The notes beneath the pieces were generated by a model that was not told where the DNA came from, did not search any database, and saw only the letters and a program-made list of their open reading frames with translations. From Panax quinquefolius (Eukaryota > Streptophyta > Magnoliopsida > Apiales > Araliaceae): a DNA stretch of 64,000 nucleotides. The position numbers and the translations under genes are program-made. Below are positions 22,144 through 33,920 of this stretch, one piece after another. The stretch is taken from contig CM035163.1 in assembly GCA_020205615.1 (NCBI GenBank), positions 40,000,189 to 40,064,188 on the forward strand, in the 5' to 3' direction. Position 1 is the first letter of the stretch. Each line of letters opens with the position of its first letter.

Positions 22144-23456
22144 ATTACGTGTGGATTGAATGATCGAATGCATAATTAGATTATTTTTTCGTGAAGTCTT
22201 AATTTTACACTAAGTGTAATAATTGACTAAGTATAGTCATGAATTTGAGTTAAACAAAGAGTAAAGTTATGATGTTAGTACGTTGTTATTGACTGGTATT
22301 GTAAACGTAATTGGTATGTAGGATTTAATTCAAAGAACGAGTTTGTTTAAGTGTAATCTACACACGAGGCAAGTTTCTAAACCTTATCTTGTTACATTGA
22401 GCAAGTTTCCAACTCTATATTTACGTTGAGCAAGTTTCTTACCCTAAACTTTCGTTGAGCAAGTTTCCTAATCCTACTTGTTATTGTTATATAAGTTGAT
22501 TAATTCATCTTTCGATATTGAGCAAGTTCTCATTATTATTGATCAAGCCTGGCTTATATATTAAAGCTTATTAATCTTCAAGCATGATGTTGTTATACAA
22601 TAATTATTCTATTGTATACCTTTTTAGATGTTATTAAAGTTAAATATTCATTCACTGTTAAACCTTGTTAGACTAGCGAACCCTTATGATTCGATTAGTC
22701 CATAGTTGATGAGCGCTCTAAATTTCGTAACCCCTCGATGAATTATCCAAACCAAACTTCCTTTCAAAAGCGGACTCGAATGTCAAAATTGAGATGAACA
22801 ACCTCAGATAGGGGGATTATTTACGCTTTAGCGTTAAGATATTGTGCCCAATGATGGTACTAAGGACTCCATCCCCTAAGTACGAGAAGAAGAGTCCATA
22901 GTCTTATGATCAAGTAAAGGTTTCAAGTAAAAACACTTGACAACCTAGACATAGTTCAAGGTCTTATGACCCTCGTAATTTCTTTTGATTCTTGTTATTC
23001 ATTCTTGATTCAAATGTTGAGTTTTATATCGGGTTATTATTTCGCGCATGTTATTATTCATTTTATATTGTTATACTTGTGGGCAATCGTGCTCACTCTT
23101 GCGTAATAATAACATTGCAGTTAAGAACGAAAGAGCAGACGAACCTTCCACTAGTAAGGGCAAGGGCAAGCTTAGCAAATAATGAAGACTATTTATTTAT
23201 GTGATTATGTAATGATAGTTAGACTTGATGTTACTTAAGACTTATTTGTTTATGTTTTTCGCACAGATGATTTAAGGTTAGAGTAACCTGGGATTTATTT
23301 ATTATGCAGTTGATATAACCCCATAAAGGGAGAGATTTTATTATTTCTATATATTGTATGGTTTGCATTTTACTTACAGGTAGATAGATAGATGATGTTT
23401 GTACAGTAAACACCAAATCCTGTGGAAATGGAAGTACCAAATTTGGGAGTGTCATA
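22144..23456 (+). mobile_element. 3' LTR of the family B element (5'-truncated)
   Basis: Matches 18445-19761 from ATTACGTGTGGATTG to the end, including the GAGCAAGTTTC cluster. The terminus reads GTGTCATA instead of GTGTCACA and is followed by the TATTA target duplication. Confidence 0.9.
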
Positions 23457-23461
23457 TATTA

Positions 23462-24241
23462 TAATCCCATCATACGGGATTAAAAATTTATGCACAAAAT
23501 TAATCTTTATTTCTTTTAATATGAGTAGCGTGTATTAATAAATAGAAATTAACAATAATCTTGGACAATTTTTTTTAATAACGTGTGTGTTATGAAATTT
23601 TTAATAGCGTGTATCAGCTTTCTCTCCTTCTCCCATCACTTTATGTCTTTATTCAAGCACATCAAATTTTTTAATAGTGCGTATGTCTATTAAAAATTTA
23701 TATATATTATTCTAAATTTTTATGAAGTTTAATATAACATCGATTTTCCTGTGATAATTTCAACATAATAAAAAATAATATAATAAAAAGTAATACATTG
23801 ACTAAAACGTCAAATTAATAAATATAGTAATCAATGTATTCATACACTTCAACGTTTTCGTAGTTGTAATTATTTTTTATGAGAATAAAATTTATTTTGA
23901 AAATACATTTACATTTTCTATTAAAAGTTTATCATTATTTTTTTTAAATAAATTTTTCATGACGAGATTCATCATAACTGCTCTAGTAAATACAAATGAT
24001 ATATTTAAATAATTTTTATTTATTTATAGGTGCATTTTTGATGATGTATAAACAAGTTTAAATTATAGTTTAAAATATGTTACTATTGGTAAGGGTATAA
24101 TAGTCCAAATAAAAATCAACTTTATCTTACTTTTTTCCCCATAATACCCTTTATTTTTACATTTGAAAATTTATAAAATAAAATAAGAAAGAGAGAAAAC
24201 AACAAAATAAAAAAACGAATCCAATGGTGGATTGAAAGTCA
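23462..24241. other. AT-rich spacer with no gene
   Basis: Non-LTR DNA continuing the flank of the family B element. No open frame of interest and no RNA gene seen. Pyrimidine and A-runs are common. It ends at the insertion site of the solo LTR at 24242. Confidence 0.5.
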
Positions 24242-25329
24242 TGTGACGCCCCACAAAATAGGTATCCAGCACCGATTTTGAGTCGTCAAATAAATGGTAC
24301 AGATGTAAACAACTACAACTTCATTAATACAAGAGTTCTTCTACGGCGACATTTTTTTGGCGACATTGTAGCGACTTTTTTTTTTTTTTTTTGTAATACC
24401 TTTAAAAAAATGTATGATATTTATTTCAACTGAAATTTTTGTAAAAAATAGTATTTTAGGTGTAATTTGGATACATACATAGTATTTTAGACTGTACAGA
24501 CCCTGTTTATTGTATGTATTCAAATTACACCTAAAACGCTATTTTTTACAAAAATTTCAGTTGAAATAAATATTATACATTTTTTAAGAGGTACTACAAA
24601 AAAAAACCAAAAAAAAAATGTCACTAGAAAATGTCTCCCTAGAATTTTTCTTAATACAATTGTCGCACAAAATACGACAACACATAAACTAAGAGTTTAA
24701 ATACAAATATTATCTTCTAGACAATATCCACACTCAAATAAGTCCTCAGTACAATTATTGATGTACTATTTTACAAAATAGTGAGGACTGCTAAAACAAC
24801 TATCTTGAAACATCACTCTATACCCCGACTGGTTCCTGCTATATTCTCGCTTCTTGAGAAGAAAAATGGAACAAAAAAGAAACGGGTGAGCTCAATTATT
24901 GAGTAGTGCCTTCTTACGTAAGAATCAATAATTCAAGAATATTGTGCAATCATGTGTGTACTCATCAGGAACCAATGCCAGACATCGTATTTTAACCACC
25001 GTGTATTCTAACAAAGGTTAACGATAACAACTACGCCAATCATTTATAAAAATTAAAACTTGTCATTTTCTTCATCCCACTGCTTTTCGGTTATGGGGCC
25101 ATGAATGAATGGTCGCGCCATCGCATTTAATATTCCCCGACAACAAGAATATTCAACGACCAAACGAATATTCCCCGACAATAATGAATATTTTATAACC
25201 ACTTGCTTATTTTGCAAAATTTGCATATTTTACTCATAACTAACCACATTAACCAAATCCACCCATTGCTATTTCAGAATAATTAATATAGGAATTTCAA
25301 TTTTATTTATCAAAAGTTGGGGTCTTACA
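24242..25329 (-). mobile_element. Family A solo LTR (internally deleted) with nested MITE
   Basis: The minus-strand reading starts TGTAAGACCCC at 25329 and ends GGGGCGTCACA at 24242. The central ~1.5-2 kb is missing, with a junction near 24896 (GAGCTCAA/TTATTGAGTAG). The flanks show an imperfect duplication, AGTCA against AGTCG. A 318-bp foldback element is inserted at 24333-24650. Confidence 0.8.
24333..24650. mobile_element. Foldback MITE with 9-bp TSD TTAATACAA
   Basis: 318 bp made almost entirely of two inverted arms (about 150 bp each) around a short loop (~24485-24505). One arm carries AGGTGTAATTTGGATACATA and the other its near-perfect complement. It is flanked by TTAATACAA at 24324-24332 and 24651-24659, and the uninterrupted LTR sequence confirms the insertion site. 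A 9-bp duplication with long inverted arms fits a Mutator-like MITE. It has no coding capacity. Confidence 0.88.
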
Positions 25330-25730
25330 GTCGTGTAGGGTCTTTTCAGCCACAACTTATAACCTACTCAAATCAACTTATAAGTTATTTTTGCTACTCA
25401 AGTGTTTGACTGTAATTTATTTTTTAACTTATAACTTAACTTATAAGTAGTTTTTAAGAAGTAACAATTTCTTACTTCTCAAAAAAGAGTTATAAGTCAT
25501 TTTAGAATACGTAGGTTTGACTAAATATAAATATTCTTTTGTCCTTATTTTAGTAGTTTTTGTATGTTATTTTACCTTATAAGTTATTTTAGTTAAGCAT
25601 CTTCACATTTTATTTTAATTTAATTTCTAATTTATAAGTCCAAATAATGTCAACACTTTTATTTATAAGTCACTGGTTAAAATAACTTATAAGTCATTTT
25701 AAAATAAGTCATCCCGAATAGGTCAATATT
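25330..25730. repeat. ACTTATAAGT-rich segment, possible MITE
   Basis: At least seven copies of the palindromic motif ACTTATAAGT or TTATAAGTCATTTT in both orientations within ~350 bp. Subterminal motif clusters of this kind are typical of hAT-type MITEs. The possible ends (GGGTCTTTTCAGCC and the reverse of CCCGAATAGG) are only loosely complementary and I could not settle a target duplication. Confidence 0.45.
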
Positions 25731-25846
25731 TCATCTCTTTCAAGATCAAAGTTTTATTTTTAAAAGGACTATTGACACTTATATGTCGATATTGACGTGT
25801 GTGAATATAAAAGATATGAAATTACAAAGAAAAGATTTAGTTATTA

Positions 25847-26039
25847 CTCTCTTCGTTCTTTAATATAGGTCGTTTTAGGGTTGTGCATAAGTATTAATGT
25901 AATGATTATATAACATTAACTATAATATCAATTGTCTATATTGCTCTTGTATTGTAAGAAGAGTTTGATTTGAGAATTGACTTATATTAAGGAACAAAAA
26001 TATTTTTTTAAAACGACCTATATTAAGGAACAGAGGAAG
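25847..26039. mobile_element. Stowaway-like MITE (TA target duplication)
   Basis: 193 bp with terminal inverted repeats CTCTCTTCGTTCTTTAATAT...GTCGTTTT and the complementary AAAACGACCTATATTAAGGA...GAGGAAG, flanked by TA on both sides (25845-25846, 26040-26041). CTCYCTYCGTTC ends with TA duplications are the hallmark of Stowaway MITEs (Tc1/mariner). There is no coding capacity. Confidence 0.8.
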
Positions 26040-26041
26040 TA

Positions 26042-27018
26042 CTATTTTATTTGAGAATTGTTATTTTCATAAAAATGTTTTGATGTTTTCATAAGTTCTC
26101 ACTTTCATGAATACGAGTCTCATATATTATTCATGTGAAGAAAATTTTGTGAAAATAACTTATAAAAATATCAATTTCCATTTATTTTACTCCCTTTGTT
26201 CTAAAAGGACTTGAGCATAATTTATTTATTTTTATCTTAGTTAAAGTACATAAAGTAAAGAGCAAGTATCTCATTTAAAGAAAATCATTAGTATATAAAA
26301 AATAATTTATTATTTTATATAATGTTGTGTGACCACTATTAGAAATGACACTTTGCCTTGTCCCTACGCCTTGAACCAAATGAAAAGGTGAGATAAAGAA
26401 TCACCAAATAGTTATATATGAGTTCGAGAATGAGATGTTATTTGTTTCGCCCGACACAATTTTTATTTTGTACCCGCCCCCGAATAATTATATATTAATC
26501 AAATTAATATTTATACTTTTATATATTACATAATCAAAATATATGCCCATGTATATACACGCACACAAGATTCAATATTATTATTATTATTATTATTTCA
26601 TTTTTATTACTTTTATCATGTTATATATTGTAAATATAATTAAAACTAAACTTTTTAAAATAGAAAACTCACAAAGTATTAATACCCACAGTTTTAAATT
26701 TTTCGTGGGGATGTAGATGGTTATTAAATTTTAGTTCTCGTGGTGAATGGAGCAAGTACGAATTTTTTTTATAAAACCGATCTGGTTCGCGGGATAAAAA
26801 TTCGATATAATGCAATAAATTTGTAATGTAATACTAAAATTCAAAGTAGTGTTTGTATAGTAATTGTAATGTTATTACATTATATTCAAAATAGTGTCTG
26901 GTTCACAAAATTATATAATTATATGTAACGAATAAAGTAAATTGCAAGTTAAAATGTCAAATCAATTGTAATCATTATTTTTTTATCTTTTATGATATAT
27001 TGTATTCTTGACGTAATT
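26042..27018. other. AT-rich spacer with no gene
   Basis: Contains a possible start of a second Stowaway-type element (TACTCCCTTTGTTCTAAAAG near 26191, partner end not found) and a TTA microsatellite (~26577-26597). No coding region or RNA gene seen. Confidence 0.5.
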
Positions 27019-27749
27019 TGTAAGACCCTAATTTTATGAAATAAAAGTATTCAATTTTTTTATAATTATTATTTTATTTAATAAATGGTTAAATTGATAA
27101 AAGGATTAAAACTAAGGGTGTTATGTAAAAAATTTTACAAAAGTAAAGCAAAGTTGTTATAAAATATTCGTTTGGTTGGAGAATATTCTTTTTTTTTTTA
27201 ATATTCGCATTTAATGCTATTAATAATCATCGTTAGTGACCCCACAATGTAATTATTATTTGAGTTAGAAAATGACAAAATTATCTTTTATAAAAATAAT
27301 GGCGAAAGTTTTACTGCTAATGTTGAAATACCCTTGTAATAAAAAATAAAGAATACGCTGCGTGGTTGCATAAGTAGCACACTACGGTATTGATTATTGA
27401 TTCTTACGTGAGAAGTCACCGCTTATACTCAATTATTTCTACAAAGAATATCGCTCAATATTTTATTTTATTGATTCAATAATTGCTACGTTGATATTTT
27501 ATATTATTGATTTAATAATTGTCATTGCACAATATTTTAAATTATCAAATCAATAATTCATATTATTTGAATAATATTATTAGATAGCATTATTGATAAT
27601 GTCTGTAAAGCTCTCATCGAGGAAAGGGTTTGGTCATCTAATCAAGGCTATTAATAGGAGAAATCTTTATCTGAAAGCCCTCTTTCTTGGAAACGAATTT
27701 GTTGTCAATATTGTAGTTACAGTAATATTATTTGTGATTAATAAATTAT

Positions 27750-27751
<2 letters not shown>

Positions 27752-27801
<50 letters not shown>
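27752..27801. repeat. TA dinucleotide microsatellite
   Basis: About 25 TA units inside LTR H. The same position in the LTR at 52979 has only about 11 units (53704-53725). Confidence 0.95.
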
Positions 27802-27804
<3 letters not shown>

Positions 27805-28050
27805 AAGGAAATATTTATTTAATATGGATTTAAACGGATGAATGTTTAGCATGTGACATTTGTTGAAAGTTGATATTTTATCTTTTTTGATAAAATAATT
27901 CATTCAAATATATTATTATAATATTACATTATAGTAGTACGATGTGATTATATAATAGTATGATATTTAATTTGAATGGTAGCATTATTATAGTAAATTC
28001 ATGGTATAAAAATAAAATGAGGTGGAATAGAATAAATTGAATTTGAATTC

Positions 28051-28160
28051 TGATGATGTAAGCAATGATGTCATCGGAACGATGAGGTAAATAATGATAT
28101 CATCGGAACGATGAGCTAAGCAATGATGTCATATGATCGATGATGTAAGCGATGATGTCA
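28051..28160 (+). promoter_or_regulatory. Tandem as-1-like repeats upstream of the TATA box
   Basis: Four degenerate ~33-bp units with TGATGTAAGCAATGATGTCA or close variants, ending ~45 bp before the TATA box at 28205. TGATG-N7-TGATG has the same spacing as the plant as-1 element (TGACG-N7-TGACG, bound by TGA-type bZIP factors) with C-to-T changes. Function is inferred. Confidence 0.55.
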
Positions 28161-28204
28161 TAAATTATGATAAAAAGACTATTTTACCCTTACTCTGCCA
28201 AGCC

Positions 28205-28212
28205 TATAAATA
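28205..28212 (+). promoter_or_regulatory. TATA box of LTR H
   Basis: CCTATAAATAGAAGCTCATT, 45 bp after the as-1-like array and just upstream of the AG-rich leader. Confidence 0.6.
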
Positions 28213-28473
28213 GAAGCTCATTTCTTCATTATTTTTCACCAATTTATTCATGCTATAGAAAAAGAAAGTATAGAGAGAATAAGAGAGAAAGAAGAAGAGT
28301 ATTATGTTACTACACTATTGCAGTATTCAATCTCCTACTAAGGTAAGGGGTATTATTTCTTTCGATTCATGAAGAGAGTTATTTCTTTCAATACTCGTAA
28401 GGGTTGTTATTCCATTCTTTATTATTCTATTGGAATAACCTGTCTACGCGGACTACCGCATGCATGGTAAAAT

Positions 28474-31075
28474 TGTAAGACCCCAACTTATTATAAATGA
28501 AATTAAATTTTCTCTATTTATTAGTTTGAAATAGTAAGGGTTGATTTGATTAATGTGGTTGCGCAAATATTTCAAATAATCAAGTGGTTATAAAATATTT
28601 ATTGTTGTCGGAGAATATTCGTTTCGTCGTGAAATATTCTTACTGTCGGAGAATATTCATACGATGGCACAGCCTTGTGTGGGCCCCATAACGGAAAGCG
28701 ATTGGATGAAGAAAACGACAAGTATAAGTTGTTTATAAATAACGGCGTAGTTGTTACCATTAATACTGTTGAAAGACTCGGTGGTTAAAACACAGTAGCA
28801 CACGGTATTGCACCACTTATTAATTTTTACGTAAGAAGGCACTACTCAATAATTGTTACAAAGAATTCTTCGCTCAATATTTTATTTTATTGATTCAATA
28901 ATTGCTACGTTGATATTTTATATTATTGTTGTTTCAATAATTGTCACTACACAGTATTTTCCATTATCAGATCAATAATTCATATTATTTGAATAATATT
29001 ATTAGATAGAAATATTGACAATGTCTAGAAAGTTCTGTCTAAGGAGAGGTTTGGACACCTAATCATATTACCAAGAAGAAAAAATCCTTATTGAAAAGCC
29101 CCTCTTTTTTTGGGAACTACAGCAAAGTTGTCGAAGATTGTGATTCCAGAATATTATTTGTGAATAATTAATTATTTATTTATATGATAAGGAAAATATT
29201 CATTTATGTGGATATAGATGGAGAAATTTTTTAATGTGACAATTATTGAAAATTATTATTTTATCTTTTTTCTGATAAAATAATTCATTTAAATATATTA
29301 TTATATTATAATAATATAATAATGGTGATATTTTATAGTGAATGTGTGATATATGAATAAATAAGGATGAAGAGTATTTTTTTACAATAAATATTAAAAA
29401 CATGTTAAACATGTCGGTGGACCCCATTTCTTGACTGAAATTTGATTATAGCCTGTAAATCGTCCGTTTGTGGATTTCGGTTAATTTCAGTTTGAAATTT
29501 GGAAAAACTTTTTTTTGTAAAGTTGTAGAGAATTAAATTTCCATGGAAATGGACATAAGATTTGATTTTTTCTGATAAAATGGCTATTTATTATGAATTA
29601 TTAAAGTTCTGAAGTTCCAGAATAATTAATTTTTGGAAGTTTTAAATATTTATATTTAGAAAAATGTTTTTTTCATTGTGGGCCCCACTTACATGTGTTA
29701 AATGGTTGAAATCAGTTGTTAAGGTGTGCATAGGAATTTAATTTATAAATATTAATATTTTATTAAATTTTCTGCTTTAGTGTTCTAAGCATTTTCTTAT
29801 AAATAGGGTGCTTAGGTTAGAATTGAAAATCACGCCAGAAACTAAAGTTTTCTCTCTCTATATTATCGAGCGTATTTTTGTGAGTATTTTGATACTTTGA
29901 GTGTTATTTATATTGATGCAAGTTCCTTCAACACTATATCCAAAGATTCCAAATGTAAATACTTGTCTTTTCGAGGTAAGGGATGTTATTTTTTATAAAT
30001 AATATTATTTCTTTCAATATCATTATGCCGAAATATTGGTAAGATTTTTCTTGTGAAATTCTTGTCTTTTAGTGTCAGGGTTACTATTCACGTATACGGC
30101 ACTATTCACGTATACTGCACTACTCACGAATACGACACTATTCACAGAAAAATTAAATTTTTATTTTTTTGTCCAAAATATCTATTATGGATACTAGTTT
30201 TGATTATATCCATGTTTTGATAATTCTTTAATTTTACTTCACCATGGTTATTTATGAAGTATTTTTAAACTTGGACTGTTTAAAGTACGAATCCTTATTA
30301 TTTGTTCTTTTGTTTCACCGGATTCGCTTTTCTTTAAAATATTTTTCATCATCCTCACCCTAAATATTGATATTATCAATATCTTTGGCACATGTAGTCA
30401 AAAGATGGTTGATTTTCTTATGAATATCTTTAGCCCATAGTGCAAAGATGTACAGGTGTTGAGATGAACATGACCAACTGATGAATATCTTTGGCTTGTA
30501 GTCCAAAGATGAATATTTGATTTATGATGTATATTGATTGATGTTACAGGGATAAAATATTGATGATGGACTTTTAAATTCATAAATAATAGTAGATTTC
30601 ATTCTCTACGTAACTCTTCTATGAATTATTATTTCCGCTGCGAATATTGATCTGAAACTTGTTGTCTATTTTATTCTATTAGATTTTCCCTGTTGAAGAC
30701 TAACAATAATTTGTTCTATATTATCTTAGTCATAATATTCTTTACTGGGCTAGTTGAGCTCACCCTTTTCATTTTTGTTCCATTTTTCTTCTCAAGAGGC
30801 GAGAATGTAACGAGTACTAGTCGGGGTATGGAATGAAGGTTCTAGAAAGTCGTTTTAGTAGTCCTCACTATTTTGTAAAATAGTGTATCAATAATTGTAA
30901 TGAGGACTTATTTGAGTGTTGATATTGTCTAGAAGATAATATTTGTTTTTAAACTCACAGTTTATATGTTGTCGTATTTTACACAACAATTGTATTAATA
31001 AAGTTGTAGTTGTTTCTGTACCGTGTATTTGGTGACTCAGAATTGGTGTTGTATACCTATTTTGGGGGCGTCACA
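28474..31075 (+). mobile_element. 5' LTR of element N
   Basis: 2,602 bp, TGTAAGACCCC...GGGGGCGTCACA. It has a distinct U3 (29150-29790) that lacks both the GGGGAGGTGGTGCAAG modules and the as-1-like repeats. The TATA box is at 29798-29805. It contains CACTATTCACGTATACGG repeats (30080-30150). Confidence 0.9.
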
Positions 31076-31077
31076 GT

Positions 31078-31089
31078 TGGTATCAGAGC
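31078..31089 (+). other. Primer-binding site of element N (canonical)
   Basis: TGGTATCAGAGC is an exact match to the classic plant initiator-Met tRNA primer-binding site, 2 bp after the LTR end. Confidence 0.93.
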
Positions 31090-31263
31090 TTAGGGATATG
31101 GTCTCTGGCGGAGATCGGGGAATAGAACTAGGAGGGAAGAAACGAGTAAATTCTTCGCTAGTGTGTCCTACCGAAGCTTATTTGTTTGTTGGTCAGAATA
31201 TAGGGATATTATGTGATATGTTAATTTCTTCAATTAACCCTTGTTTTATGGCAGTATTTGAGA

Positions 31264-31655
31264 ATGGAAACCGAGAATGTTAACATTGGGGTAAATGAGA
31301 CCGTGGAGACACCTTTACCCACCAATGAGGAAAACGCGGTAACAAAGCCAAAGAATGTTCCTCCCGTAAACAACATCACCGATCGACGATGAACGATGGA
31401 ATGTTTAGAAGCTTTTTACGCTTATGCAAAATCGCATTTAAGGAGACTCGTGTACAAAATACGTGAGGAAATGATAAAGAACGCATTTATTTGTCATAAT
31501 GCAAGGCTTCAAAGAATTGGGACCACCAGAATTCTGGGGAAAGCCGGATCCGATTAAGGGGGAGACGTGGGTCAAACAAATTATCAAAATATTCGACGTC
31601 TTGGGATGCACGGAGGAACATAAGGTTCCATTCGCCACCTATTTGTAAAATTTAC
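31264..31655 (+). pseudogene. uORF start plus gag fragment of element N
   Basis: An ATG at 31264 opens a frame whose N-terminus (ENVNIGVNETVETPLPTN) matches that of the family A upstream ORF at 4264 (NVN-x-GVNETVET-x-L-x-TN). It stops at ~31390. From ~31508 a different frame reads FKELGPPEFWGKPDPIKGET and VKQIIKIFDVLGCTEE, the N-terminal part of the Gypsy capsid domain, before a stop and the junction to the 3' LTR remnant. Only a small part of each protein remains, so neither can work. Confidence 0.75.
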
Positions 31656-32909
31656 CAGTCGGGGTATGGAATGAAGGTTCTAGAAAGTCGTTTTAGTAGT
31701 CCTCACTATTTTGTAAAATAGTGTATCAATAATTATAATGAGGACTTATTTGAGTGTTGATATTGTCTAGAAGACAATATTTATTTTTAAACTCACAGTT
31801 TATGTGTTGTCGTATTTTGCACAATAACTGTATTAATAAAGTTGTAGTTGTTTCGTATACCATGTATTTGGCACTCGTAATCGGTGTTGTATACCTAATT
31901 TGGGGGCGCCACGTAAATCCTTTGTTATTTCATTCTTTATTATTCTCGGAATAACTCGCTCACGCGGACTACCGCATGCACGTGAATAACCCTTCATATT
32001 CATTTGTTATTAAATTATGGAAATGATCATCTCACGCGGACTCGCATGACAGCTTGAAAATTCATTTGCGCTTCAGATATATTGTTCATTTCAGATTCCT
32101 AAATTTAAATTTACTATGGTAAGTATTGCTTCTATAATTCCTGAAATTAGTAGAATATCTTTTATATTTGCGCTTCATCCAATATCTTTTCATGAAAATA
32201 TTATTCTGAGCATTCTTGATAAGTTTTAACCTTTTCATATCGGAGTACTATTCACGGGGTATTATTCCCGAAGTACTATTCACTCGGGTACTATTCACCC
32301 GGGATACTATTCATGATAAAAATTAATTTCTTTTCAGTCCAAATCATTTTTGATACAATATTATTCTTGAATTTTACTCCACAAAGCATTATCATGTTGA
32401 CAATTTGGATTTTATTGAATTCTGGATAAATTAAATTATAAATCTTTAAAATTTATCTTTTTCTTTCATTTAATTGAATTCTAATATTATTGTCATCATC
32501 CTTATGTTTATATTGTTATGAAAGTCATCTTTGGTCCGTAGTGCATAGATGGACTGTTGATTGGTATAATTATGACCAGGAATCATTCGATATAATCATG
32601 ACCTGTAATGTTACAAATGATGTGGTAAAAGTTCTCATTGTCTGTAGTGCGTATCGATGAATGCTTGTTGAGATGAACATGACCATTGGTGATAATAATG
32701 AATATCATCAATTCGTAGTCATGGATAATTCAGTGATGTGGATTATTTATTAAGCAGAGTCTCAGCGATAAAATTGATGATAAACCTTTTAAATCATAGA
32801 AGATAGTAGATATCATTCTCTACTTGACACTTCTAATGGATTACTTGTTCCGTTGCAGTTAAACTTGATGTTTATTATATTTTATCAGTTTAACACTATT
32901 GAAGACTAA

Positions 32910-33920
32910 TGTGAGATCCCGAATTTTATGAAATAAAATTATTCAATTTTTCTATTTTGGTAAATAGTTAAATTGATAAAAGTTTAAAGTTAAGGGTGAT
33001 ATATGAAATTTTTTCAAAGTAAGCAAGTTGTCATAAAATAATCAGTAGTAAAAGTATAGTAATACGTGTGGTTCCATAGTAGCACACGGTACTGATTATT
33101 GATGCTTACGTGAGAAGTCACTCAGTTTTATTCAATAATTGTCATAATATTTATATTATTAAATCAATAATTGAGACGACAAAGTTATTCATATTATTAT
33201 TTGCAATATTAACAATGTCTAGAAGTTCTGTCAAGGAGAGGTTTGGTCACCTAATTGCGCGCCAATAAGGAAAAATCTTTATCGGAAAGCCCCTCTTTCC
33301 TGGGAACGACCTGGTTGTTAAATATTGTGAGTTATAATATTAATGATGAATAAGTTCGTGTTGATTAAAGATGAAATTGATAGTTTCATTGTGTTGGGAT
33401 TATTAGTGTTAGTGGAAATTAACATCTATTCTGATAATAATTGATGTCTGGAGGTTATATTGACCAATCGGGTAATTAATCGGATAAATGAGCAATTAAT
33501 TGCTATTAATTCACATGCTTATAACTATGTGTTCACATGTGTGTACTATTTATTCACATTAATTTACTATTAGGGGAGTTGGTGCAAGATTGATAATACT
33601 TGCATGACTAAGTTAAAATGGAGGTATAGATGAAGGTACTATACTGTAATTCATATTTTTACATGTCTAGAACTATTGATTCACATGATTTACTATTAGG
33701 GGAGTTGGTGCAAGTTTGATAATATTTGGAGGACTATATTAAAAATGAAAGAAAAGTTGAAGGTATTGTACTGTAATATTTCGAGCCCAAAAATGTGCAA
33801 TTATCGAAACTATATTTTCCTATAAATAGAAGTTCATTCTTCCTTCATTTCTCACCAATTCACTAAAGCTATAGAGCAATTATTATATAGAGAAATTATA
33901 GAGAGAAAGATGAAGAGAAG
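32910..33920 (+). mobile_element. Family A LTR fragment P2
   Basis: Starts TGTGAGATCCCG and covers U3 with duplicated GGGGAGTTGGTGCAAG modules, the TATA box (33821-33828) and the AG-rich leader. It stops abruptly at GAAGAGAAG, where minus-strand gag sequence follows. A 6-bp GAGAAG overlap at the junction suggests joining by microhomology. Confidence 0.85.
33821..33828 (+). promoter_or_regulatory. TATA box of LTR fragment P2
   Basis: TATAAATAGAAGTTCATTC in the family A context, downstream of both U3 modules. Confidence 0.55.

Larger units (their letters stand above)
16908..23456 (+). mobile_element. Family B Gypsy element, pol-deleted, with TSD TATTA
   Basis: A 6.5-kb unit flanked by TATTA at 16903-16907 and 23457-23461. 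Order: 5' LTR 16908-19761, primer-binding site, upstream ORF, gag with decayed zinc knuckles, then a junction at about 22143 straight into the second half of the 3' LTR (22144-23456). Protease, reverse transcriptase, RNase H, integrase and the first ~1.5 kb of the 3' LTR were removed in one internal deletion. The retained LTR segments are very similar to each other. Confidence 0.92.
28474..31913 (+). mobile_element. Nested family A element N (gag fragment only)
   Basis: A 3.4-kb unit inserted in a minisatellite unit of LTR H. It comprises a 5' LTR (28474-31075), primer-binding site, the start of the upstream ORF, a fragment of gag, and the last 258 bp of a 3' LTR (31656-31913). The flanks AAAAT (28469-28473) and TAAAT (31914-31918) are a 4/5 match, consistent with an aged target duplication. 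Nearly all coding sequence and most of the 3' LTR were deleted. The short 3' LTR remnant is nearly identical to 30822-31075. Confidence 0.85.
27019..32909 (+). mobile_element. Family A LTR 'H', split by nested element N
   Basis: Plus-strand LTR in two pieces, 27019-28473 and 31914-32909, starting TGTAAGACCCT. The second piece continues exactly where the first stops (within a minisatellite unit). Its 3' terminus is lost because another LTR begins at 32910. Its U3 differs from most family A LTRs: it has a TA microsatellite (27752-27801) and tandem TGATGTCATCG repeats (28051-28160) in place of the GGGGAGGTGGTGCAAG modules. This structure is shared with the LTR at 52979. Confidence 0.85.

Noticed and set aside
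26191..26380. Second Stowaway MITE
   Set aside because: Only one end (TACTCCCTTTGTTC) is visible. I could not find a complementary end or TA duplication, so it is not listed as an element.
27593..27903. Open frames on both strands across 27593-27903
   Set aside because: Both run through the TA microsatellite (YIYIYI on either strand) inside an LTR; they are low-complexity artefacts.
31078..31089. tRNA-like sequence
   Set aside because: Only the 12-bp primer-binding site matches initiator-Met tRNA; there is no cloverleaf. No complete tRNA gene was seen elsewhere in the window.
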